A program made the position numbers and the translations under genes. Below are positions 1-5,087 of a stretch of DNA of 7,966 nt, one piece after another. The DNA comes from Hylemonella sp. UBA2468 (GTDB lineage: Bacteria; Pseudomonadota; Gammaproteobacteria; Burkholderiales; Burkholderiaceae_C). The notes beneath the pieces were generated by a model. That model ran no database searches. It was not told the origin of the DNA and saw only the letters and a program-made list of their open reading frames with translations. The stretch lies in the NCBI GenBank assembly GCA_002342165.1, contig DDPM01000049.1:5960-13925 (forward strand). The letters run 5' to 3'. Position 1 is the stretch's first letter. Every line of letters starts with the position of its first letter.

Positions 1-78
1 GGCTACGGTGGTGGTGGTGGCGGTCGTCGTGAAGGAGGCGGGGGCGGCGGTTACGGCGGCGGTCGCAGCAGCTACTAA
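1..78 (+). CDS. Glycine-rich RRM-type RNA-binding protein, C-terminal end (partial)
   Basis: Frame 1 is open from the left edge and ends at TAA 76-78, giving 25 residues. The tail is almost all glycine, broken by two tyrosines, an RRE triplet, and the ending GRSSY. This composition matches the disordered C-terminal tail of the small bacterial RNA-recognition-motif proteins (about 100-150 aa) common in Burkholderiales and cyanobacteria, which bind single-stranded RNA and are often cold-inducible. The RRM domain itself, with its RNP1 and RNP2 motifs, would lie left of the window and is not visible, so the call rests on tail composition only. A strong terminator follows 38 nt after the stop, supporting a real gene end. 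Other glycine-rich proteins, such as single-stranded-DNA-binding or cell-wall proteins, cannot be excluded. Confidence 0.72.
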   Translation, partial: GYGGGGGGRREGGGGGGYGGGRSSY

Positions 79-91
79 GTACATTCCACGA

Positions 92-108
92 CCATGACAC
101 CGTCATGG
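92..108 (+). other. Short hairpin in the 3' untranslated region of the RRM gene
   Basis: CCATGAC (92-98) and GTCATGG (102-108) form a perfect 7-bp stem around the 3-nt loop ACC. It lies 13 nt after the RRM stop codon and 8 nt before the terminator stem. It has no T-run of its own, so it is not an intrinsic terminator. It could protect the 3' end of the mRNA from exonucleases or be a protein-binding dyad, or it may be chance. Confidence 0.5.
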
Positions 109-116
109 ATGCAAGT

Positions 117-143
117 AAAAGGACCCCTTTGGGTCCTTTTTTT
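117..143 (+). terminator. Intrinsic (Rho-independent) terminator, probably bidirectional
   Basis: AAAAGGACCC (117-126) pairs perfectly with GGGTCCTTTT (131-140) around the tetraloop CTTT, giving a 10-bp stem that runs into seven T residues (137-143). This is a textbook intrinsic terminator for the RRM transcript. On the minus strand the same hairpin ends in TTTT, so it may also stop the lptC transcript arriving from the right, whose stop codon is 35 nt away. The two genes converge here and no other terminator is visible between them. Confidence 0.93.
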
Positions 144-177
144 GATTCTTTTCAATGCGTATCTTTAATTCGCGGAT

Positions 178-843
178 TTACGGCTTTACAGGTTTAGGAC
201 TGGGCGGCTCAAGGGTCTTGTCTGGGGCCAACATGGTGCGCACACGTCCTGACAACTCTATAGTATGAGCCAGCTGGTTCAGCTCCATCTGGTCTGCTGT
301 AAAACGGTCATTCCCTCGGGTCAACACCACGGGTTTGTGCGAGCGGGCTTGCTCGGTGTCCATGTTCACATTCAGGTACTCACCGTTGTAGGTCAGCCTT
401 GGCCATTCTTCTTTGGTGGCGGCGGATTTGGTGGCCGCGTTGGGTGGGCGCATACGCGAGCCCGCTTGCCTGACTATCTGGGCATTGCCCATCATCACCA
501 GCTCTGTGTCTGAATTGCGGATCTCCGCACGGTCAGAACTTGCGGTACTGATGCGCCCTTGCGTATTGACCGACCGCATCTTGAAGTTTTGAATGTCCAG
601 ATGGGCCGAATCAGGAAAATGTTGGGCGCCTGCACCTTCAATTTGGTGGCGCATCACACCGCTTTGGCCAAACACCCTGAGCGTGAAATGTTCCATGGTG
701 TAGTCGGGACCATTCCGGGGAGTATCTGTGTTGTTTGAGGGCTCTTGGGCAGGCATGCTTTTAACCAACCAATAGGTGAGCAATGCCAGCAAACCCATGA
801 GCACGATAGGCAATGACTGTGTGAGTTGATCCACAAGCCTCAT
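178..843 (-). CDS. lptC: LptC, LPS export ABC transporter periplasmic protein
   Basis: LptC is anchored in the inner membrane and passes LPS from the LptBFG transporter to the periplasmic bridge protein LptA. The 221-residue product has a single N-terminal membrane helix at about residues 11-27 (PIVLMGLLALLTYWLV core), then a polar linker and a soluble beta-rich domain from about residue 47 (DYTMEHFTLRVFG) to about 205, as expected for the LptC jelly-roll. It ends in a proline- and lysine-rich tail. The family is weakly conserved, so the call rests on topology, the DYxxExFxL-type entry to the domain and the position directly after kdsD and kdsC. ATG at 843 is chosen. An in-frame TTG at 870 overlaps the kdsC stop (TTGA), has a possible AGGGG ribosome site and would add nine residues, so it is a serious alternative. 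Downstream lptA and lptB are absent. Confidence 0.86.
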   Translation of the reverse strand: MRLVDQLTQSLPIVLMGLLALLTYWLVKSMPAQEPSNNTDTPRNGPDYTMEHFTLRVFGQSGVMRHQIEGAGAQHFPDSAHLDIQNFKMRSVNTQGRISTASSDRAEIRNSDTELVMMGNAQIVRQAGSRMRPPNAATKSAATKEEWPRLTYNGEYLNVNMDTEQARSHKPVVLTRGNDRFTADQMELNQLAHTIELSGRVRTMLAPDKTLEPPSPKPVKP

Positions 844-866
844 CAGTCGGAGGGCCCAGAGGTTTT

Positions 867-1487
867 TCAAGGAGTTGTGCCCCTGGTTTCTGAGGTGGCA
901 TCGGGCGCCTGGGAGGCAGGTTGGGCATAGGCTTGCAGCAGCTTGACGTAGGCACCTTGTGCGATGAGCATGACGTCGCAAAACTCACGGGCGGCACCTT
1001 GCCCCGCGGCTTTTTGGGTAACCCAGTGGGCTGTAGCCAACACCTCTGGGTGCGCTTGAGGCGGCGCCACTTTCAGTGCGGCTTGCAGCATCATGGACAA
1101 GTCTGGCCAGTCGTCTCCAATCGCTGCAGCTTGGTGCCAACCCAAACCCAACCCTTGCAACACCTGCTCTGCTGTTTGCCCCTTGTGTTCCACCCCGTAA
1201 TAAGCGCGGGTAATGTTCAAAGCCTTTAACCTGTTGCGTAACGCGGGGCTGTCTCTACCGGTGATGATGACGGGCGTGATACCAGCTCGCAGCAACAGTT
1301 GCAGCCCCAAACCATCTAGAGTATGAAAGCACTTGAGCGCCTCTCCGGCCTCCGAAAAATAAAGGCTACCGTCTGTCAACACCCCGTCCACATCCAAAAA
1401 CGCCACCTTGACGTCTTGCGCGCGCATCAGCAGCTCGGGTGGAAACATTTGCTTGGGTTTCATGCTGAGGATGGGCCGTGCAATCAT
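867..1487 (-). CDS. kdsC: KdsC, 3-deoxy-D-manno-octulosonate-8-phosphate phosphatase
   Basis: KdsC removes phosphate from KDO-8-phosphate to release KDO, the sugar joining lipid A to the LPS core, in the cytoplasm. The 206-residue protein is a compact HAD-family (C-type, capless) phosphatase. Motif I is DVDGVLTDG with the nucleophile D32 and acid/base D34. Motif II is the threonine of TGRDSPALRNR (T76), K102 is the probable motif III lysine in GVEHKGQ, and motif IV is GDDWPD (124-129), binding magnesium. The glycine-rich GQGAAREFCD near residues 163-171 is also typical. It is about 18 residues longer than E. coli KdsC (188 aa), with extra residues at both ends. It lies 17 nt after the kdsD stop, so the two are almost certainly cotranscribed. 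No clear Shine-Dalgarno precedes ATG 1487; an ATG at codon 9 (1463) is an alternative start. Confidence 0.94.
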   Translation of the reverse strand: MIARPILSMKPKQMFPPELLMRAQDVKVAFLDVDGVLTDGSLYFSEAGEALKCFHTLDGLGLQLLLRAGITPVIITGRDSPALRNRLKALNITRAYYGVEHKGQTAEQVLQGLGLGWHQAAAIGDDWPDLSMMLQAALKVAPPQAHPEVLATAHWVTQKAAGQGAAREFCDVMLIAQGAYVKLLQAYAQPASQAPDATSETRGTTP

Positions 1488-1504
1488 CTTTGGGTGAGTA
1501 AAGC

Positions 1505-2515
1505 TTAGATGACTTTAAAACGCATCAAGTCGTTGCTGTTGAGCGCCCCGCACAACTTGCCCTCATCGTCCACCACCAGCAGACTCGTGATTTTGCGGGC
1601 CTCCATGAGCTCCGCGGCCACCAGAGCCAAAGCATTGCGGTGAACGGTCACGGGGTTAGGGTGCATAAAGGCTCCGGCCGTGGAGGTTTGAAAGTCTACG
1701 CCTTGCTCGAGCAACCTGCGCAAATCGCCGTCGGTAAAAATGCCCAACACCTCATTCTGAGGGTTGATGATCGCGCTGGCCCCTAGACCTTTGGCGCTCA
1801 TTTCCCGCATGACTTCGCTAAATCCAACTTCAGGCAGTACCTTGGGTATTGCATCTCCTGTGCGCATGACGTCGTGCACGTGGGTCAAAAGGCGCCGACC
1901 CAACTGCCCTCCTGGGTGCGACTTGGCAAAGTCCTCTTTTTTAAAGCCTCGCACATCCAGCAAGGCCATTGCCAACGCGTCCCCCAAAGCCAGTTGAGCC
2001 GTAGTGCTGGCAGTTGGGGCGAGGTTCAAAGGGCAGGCCTCTTGCTGAATCGCACACAAAAGCACGATGTCTGCCAGTTCTGCCAAGGTGGATGAAGCTT
2101 GTCCGGTGATGGCCACGATGCAAATACCTTGGCGCTTTACAGCGGGCAACATGGCATTGAGCTCATCGGACTCGCCGCTATTTGAAATGGCCAACACCAA
2201 GTCTTGGTCGGTGATCATTCCGAGGTCGCCATGGCTGGCTTCTGCTGGGTGCACAAACATGGCGGTGGTGCCGGTAGACGCCAGTGTTGCTGCTATTTTT
2301 CTACCAATGTGGCCGCTTTTGCCCATGCCCGTGACCACCACCCGGCCTGTCGTGCGCAGTATGGCCTGTACCGCCTCCACCAATGTGGGGCCCACTTGCG
2401 CCTTCAATCCCAATAAAGCTTCAGCTTCGATTTGAAGCGTGTCGAGTGCAGTTTGCAGAATTTTGGCGGCGTGGTCATGGGCCCATTCAGGGCTTGGCAA
2501 TTGGGCTTGAGACAT
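1505..2515 (-). CDS. kdsD: KdsD, D-arabinose-5-phosphate isomerase (KpsF/GutQ family)
   Basis: KdsD interconverts D-ribulose-5-phosphate and D-arabinose-5-phosphate, the first committed step toward KDO. The 336-residue product has the family's usual length and layout: a sugar isomerase (SIS) domain at about 45-200 and two CBS domains at about 213-270 and 280-334. Conserved stretches include GMGKSG (64-69), SNSGESDE (111-118), EACPLNLAPTAST (159-171) and SHPGGQLGRRLL (199-210). By my own alignment, K66, E118, E159 and H200 match the catalytic residues described in E. coli KdsD, all at a constant offset of seven. It heads the kdsD-kdsC-lptC block. An in-frame TAA lies 12 nt upstream of ATG 2515, so the protein cannot be extended. 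No Shine-Dalgarno is visible, and a TATAAA element ends only 8 nt before the ATG, suggesting a leaderless or nearly leaderless mRNA. The capsule paralogue KpsF is the alternative, but the kdsC/lptC context favours KdsD. Confidence 0.95.
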   Translation of the reverse strand: MSQAQLPSPEWAHDHAAKILQTALDTLQIEAEALLGLKAQVGPTLVEAVQAILRTTGRVVVTGMGKSGHIGRKIAATLASTGTTAMFVHPAEASHGDLGMITDQDLVLAISNSGESDELNAMLPAVKRQGICIVAITGQASSTLAELADIVLLCAIQQEACPLNLAPTASTTAQLALGDALAMALLDVRGFKKEDFAKSHPGGQLGRRLLTHVHDVMRTGDAIPKVLPEVGFSEVMREMSAKGLGASAIINPQNEVLGIFTDGDLRRLLEQGVDFQTSTAGAFMHPNPVTVHRNALALVAAELMEARKITSLLVVDDEGKLCGALNSNDLMRFKVI

Positions 2516-2558
2516 GAATTCATTTTATAGACCCTCATCAGCTTGCTAGGATGAGCAC
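2516..2558. promoter_or_regulatory. Divergent promoter region between kdsD and the antiporter gene
   Basis: Only 43 bp separate the two divergent start codons, so both promoters must sit here or overlap the coding ends. Two back-to-back -10-like hexamers overlap: TATAGA on the + strand (2526-2531) and TATAAA on the minus strand (reading 2529 to 2524). The + element would give a start near 2538 and a 21-nt leader holding AGGA (2548-2551), 7 nt from the antiporter ATG. The minus element would start transcription one or two bases before the kdsD ATG. I see no convincing -35 hexamer for either direction at normal spacing. The elements are seen in the sequence; promoter activity is inferred. Confidence 0.5.
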
Positions 2559-4550
2559 ATGAATGCGTTGGAATTGACCCTGTTGTATCTGCTGGCCGCA
2601 GTCTTGGGCGTTGTGGGGTTTCGCGCCTTGAAGATGCCTCCCATGCTGGGCTACTTGTTTGTGGGCGTGGTTATTGGCCCCAACGCATTGGCGCTTGCTC
2701 AAAACTCCACAGGCATTCGCCACTTGGCCGAATTTGGTGTGGTGTTTTTGATGTTTGTGATTGGCTTGGAGTTCAGCCTAGCCAAGCTCAAATCCATGCG
2801 CGCTCATGTGTTGGGCTTGGGTCTGTTGCAGGTGCTGTGCACCATGGCAGTGGCGGGCTTGTGTTGGTTGGTCGTCACCGTTTGGCTGCCGGGTATTTGG
2901 GGGTTGCATTGGTCAGGTGTGCTGGTTCTTTCCGGCGTGATGGCCATGAGCAGCACGGCTATCGTGGTCAAAATGCTGTCAGAGCGTCAGGAGTTGGACA
3001 CCCCCTACGGCCAGCGTATCTTGGGCGTTTTGTTGTTTCAGGATTTGGCCGTAATTCCGCTCTTGGTGATGGTACCCGCCTTAGGTAGCCCGCCGCAAGA
3101 GCTCCTGACGTCTTTGGCGGCAGCGGGTATCAAAGCCTTGGTGTTGCTCACTGCCCTGCTGACCATTGGGCCCTATTTCATGCGCTATTGGCTGCGCTTG
3201 GTGGTGCTGCGCAAGAGCGACGAGCTCTTCATGCTGAACCTTTTGCTCATCACGCTGGGCTTGGCTTGGTTAACCGAGTTAGCCGGTTTGAGTATGGCCT
3301 TAGGTGCTTTTACGGCGGGTATTTTGATTGCCGAAACCCCATTTAAGCACCGTGTGGAAACAGACATTCGCCCTTTCCATGATGTGCTGTTGGGTTTGTT
3401 TTTCATCACGATTGGCATGATGCTGGACTGGAAACTGGTTTGGGAGCGCTGGTTGGTGGTGTTGGTGCTTCTTGTGTTATTGGTGTTGATCAAGATCGCC
3501 ATCACGGCAGCGTTGGCTAAGTTGCTGGGGGCAGTTCCTGGGGTGGCCTTGCGTACAGGTTTGTATTTGGCGCAAGCCGGCGAATTTGGCTTTGTGCTGT
3601 TGACGCTGGCTCAAGACCAAGCACTATTGCCCTCCACACTGCTCAACCCAGTCTTGGCGTCTATGGTGCTATCCATGCTGGTGGCCCCCTTCATCATCAA
3701 CTTCAGCAACCCCTTGGTGATGAAGCTGGTTTCCAGCGACTGGCTCTTCATGTCTTTGCAAGTCACCGCCATTGCACGCAAATCGATACAGGTCAACCAG
3801 CACATTGTGATTTGTGGTTTTGGCCGCTGCGGTCAAAACTTGGCTCGGGTACTCGAGCGCGAAAAAATTCCCTACATGGCACTGGACTTAGACCCAGATC
3901 GGGTTCGTCTGGCCTCTGCAGCGGGCCACTCAGTGGTGTACGGTGACGCCTCGCGATTGCAGGCCTTAATGGCAACGGGCGTGGTGCGCGCTCGTGCGGT
4001 GGTCATTACCTATCTCGATATTGCGGGCTCTTTGAAAGTGCTCACCCATATCAAAGAACACGCTCCCCAAACCCCTGTGATTGTGCGCACACAGGACGAC
4101 TTTGACTTGGATAAGCTGCGCCAAGCGGGCGCCACCGAGGTGGTGCCAGAAGCTATTGAGGGGTCCTTAATGTTGGCCAGCCACGCCTTGGCTTTGGTGG
4201 GGGTGCCCATGCGCCGTGTGATTCGCATCATTCAAGAACAGCGGGAAACCCGTTACAGCCTGTTGCGCGGCTATTTTCATGGTGCCGACGACGACTCGGT
4301 GGACGAAATTCATCAGGAGCGCTTGTTGCCCATCACCTTGACCGACTCTTCCAATGCGGTGGGCCGATCTTGGGCGGACTTGGAGCCCTTGCTGGCCCCT
4401 GTGCGCTTGGTTCAATGGCGGCGCCAACACGGCGCGCTGGTTGAAGACATCGCCAGTAGTTTGCTACAAGCGGGGGATGTCGTGGTGCTAAGTGGTACAG
4501 CCGAACATTTGTCGGTGGCCGAGCATGAGCTGCACCACATTCATCTTTAA
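2559..4550 (+). CDS. Kef-type monovalent cation:proton antiporter (CPA2) with RCK regulatory domains
   Basis: This 663-residue inner-membrane protein probably exchanges K+ or Na+ for H+. Residues 1-390 hold about 10-12 hydrophobic segments with CPA2 signatures: EFGVVFLMFVIGLEFS (58-73), SSTAIV (131-136), the FQD pair (160-162) in the segment that carries the ion-binding aspartate in this family, LGLFFITIGMMLD (278-290) and QAGEFGFVLL (339-348). The cytoplasmic part has a TrkA-N/RCK Rossmann fold starting at HIVICGFGRCGQ (415-426), with GxGxxG at 420-425 and an acidic residue D443 at the end of the second strand, so it probably senses a nucleotide such as NAD(H). An RCK-C (TrkA-C) domain follows at about 580-655. 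The length and order match KefB/KefC-like proteins, but glutathione gating is not demonstrated, so no kefB or kefC symbol is given. AGGA 7 nt upstream supports ATG 2559. Its stop overlaps that of the convergent gene. Confidence 0.93.
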   Translation: MNALELTLLYLLAAVLGVVGFRALKMPPMLGYLFVGVVIGPNALALAQNSTGIRHLAEFGVVFLMFVIGLEFSLAKLKSMRAHVLGLGLLQVLCTMAVAGLCWLVVTVWLPGIWGLHWSGVLVLSGVMAMSSTAIVVKMLSERQELDTPYGQRILGVLLFQDLAVIPLLVMVPALGSPPQELLTSLAAAGIKALVLLTALLTIGPYFMRYWLRLVVLRKSDELFMLNLLLITLGLAWLTELAGLSMALGAFTAGILIAETPFKHRVETDIRPFHDVLLGLFFITIGMMLDWKLVWERWLVVLVLLVLLVLIKIAITAALAKLLGAVPGVALRTGLYLAQAGEFGFVLLTLAQDQALLPSTLLNPVLASMVLSMLVAPFIINFSNPLVMKLVSSDWLFMSLQVTAIARKSIQVNQHIVICGFGRCGQNLARVLEREKIPYMALDLDPDRVRLASAAGHSVVYGDASRLQALMATGVVRARAVVITYLDIAGSLKVLTHIKEHAPQTPVIVRTQDDFDLDKLRQAGATEVVPEAIEGSLMLASHALALVGVPMRRVIRIIQEQRETRYSLLRGYFHGADDDSVDEIHQERLLPITLTDSSNAVGRSWADLEPLLAPVRLVQWRRQHGALVEDIASSLLQAGDVVVLSGTAEHLSVAEHELHHIHL

Positions 4551-4984
4551 GCTGCTTGGTATTCGTTAGCGGCCCCCACTGGGGCGGTGTCGTTTTCGTT
4601 GAATTGCCAGTACACCGACCGCACGGCAATATCATGCCGCTGTTGGGCCTCCTTGACAATGGTGCGCTCCACTTGGCGCAAGCTGGATGAGAAAGCCAAG
4701 TAATCTTTTGCCAAGTCCAGCATGACCAGATATTCGTGGCTTTTGGAGTCCAGCGTCAACAACTTGAGCTTGTAGTGTTGGCGCTCCATGCCCACATGCG
4801 CCAAAGCCTGGGCTACTACCTTGGTGAGTTTTTCGCGGCGTGCCAGGCTAAAGCTGCGGTTGCGTGGGCCGTGCAATGCAATCACGTTGTCAGCCTTCGG
4901 GGGGTTTAGCTGGGCGCCCTTCTCTTTACCCAACCCTGTCGGTACTTGAAGCGATGTTTTTTTGAATATCCAGTGATCCAACAT
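4547..4984 (-). CDS. Uncharacterised conserved-looking 145-residue protein
   Basis: I do not recognise this family. The product is 145 residues, soluble, with no signal peptide or membrane segment. Residues 1-46 look disordered and basic (KEKGAQLNPPK, GPRNRS). The rest reads as helix (47-64), strand (71-79), strand (83-90), helix (98-115), strand (119-128), an alpha-beta-beta-alpha-beta pattern such as small KH-like or ring-building-type folds have, followed by an acidic and alanine-rich tail. The fold is only an eye-made guess. The start is ATG 4984 because GGAGG sits 6 nt upstream and a good promoter lies further up. A longer reading from TTG 5053 would begin upstream of the predicted transcription start. 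The gene follows mnmE on the same strand by 103 nt. Its stop shares TTAA 4547-4550 with the antiporter stop. Confidence 0.85.
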   Translation of the reverse strand: MLDHWIFKKTSLQVPTGLGKEKGAQLNPPKADNVIALHGPRNRSFSLARREKLTKVVAQALAHVGMERQHYKLKLLTLDSKSHEYLVMLDLAKDYLAFSSSLRQVERTIVKEAQQRHDIAVRSVYWQFNENDTAPVGAANEYQAA

Positions 4985-4989
4985 GTTTT

Positions 4990-4994
4990 GCCTC
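4990..4994 (-). promoter_or_regulatory. Strong ribosome binding site fixing the start of the 145-residue gene
   Basis: On the minus strand the bases before ATG 4984 read TTTGGAGGCAAAAC. The GGAGG core is 5 bases complementary to the 16S rRNA tail with about 6 nt of spacing, the best such site in the window. It decides between ATG 4984 and the upstream in-frame TTG at 5053. Confidence 0.85.
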
Positions 4995-5029
4995 CAAATG
5001 AGTCCACACAAAAGAAACCTTAAACAGAT

Positions 5030-5047
5030 AAACGATTTAAATCGTTT
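5030..5047. promoter_or_regulatory. Perfect 18-bp palindrome, probable operator
   Basis: AAACGATTTAAATCGTTT reads the same on both strands with no mismatch. It lies immediately downstream of the TAGAAT -10 element, covering the predicted transcription start (about 5046) and the first transcribed bases of the 145-residue gene. A dimeric regulator bound here would block initiation, so a repressor site is the simplest reading. The core GAT-N4-ATC resembles the spacing of FNR/CRP-family sites but lacks the outer TT/AA of a true FNR box. As RNA it could also fold into an AU-rich 7-bp hairpin at the 5' end. Confidence 0.65.
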
Positions 5048-5052
5048 CTGCA

Positions 5053-5080
5053 ATTCTATTGTGTTTTTTCACTGTTGCAA
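5053..5080 (-). promoter_or_regulatory. Sigma-70-type promoter for the 145-residue gene
   Basis: On the minus strand, -35 TTGCAA (5080-5075) and -10 TAGAAT (5058-5053, five of six consensus bases) are 16 bp apart. An A-tract fills part of the spacer. Transcription would start near 5046, giving a leader of about 62 nt with the 18-bp palindrome at its 5' end and GGAGG near its 3' end. The -35 lies 8 nt after the mnmE stop, with no terminator between, so readthrough from mnmE is also likely. Confidence 0.6.
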
Positions 5081-5087
5081 GATTTTT

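Noticed and set aside
1..60. GGC/GGT-rich repeat at the left edge as a non-coding microsatellite
   Set aside because: It stays in one open frame to a stop codon and encodes a glycine-rich tail typical of bacterial RRM proteins, so it is coding sequence.
827..835. TGATCCACA, one mismatch from a DnaA box, with a second copy at 6847-6855
   Set aside because: Both are isolated, inside coding sequence and not clustered or AT-rich, so they look like chance and do not mark an origin.
2067..2435. Open reading frames opposite kdsD, and similar long frames opposite mnmE, yidC and the antiporter
   Set aside because: They are antisense shadows of well-supported genes with low-complexity, cysteine- or histidine-rich translations and no ribosome sites or recognisable domains.
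2551..2562. Four-codon reading frame ATG AGC ACA TGA overlapping the antiporter start
   Set aside because: It could act as a tiny upstream frame with ATGA coupling, but it has no ribosome site of its own; the AGGA at 2548 overlaps its ATG.
4571..4586. GCCCC/GGGGC hairpin just after the antiporter stop, as its terminator
   Set aside because: The stem is only 5 bp, the nearest T-run (4 T) starts about 7 nt later, and it lies within the coding end of the convergent gene; too weak to call.
4985..5053. N-terminal extension of the 145-residue protein from TTG 5053, giving a cysteine-rich hydrophobic leader
   Set aside because: The strong GGAGG site points to ATG 4984, and the predicted transcription start lies downstream of the TTG, so the extension would not be in the mRNA.
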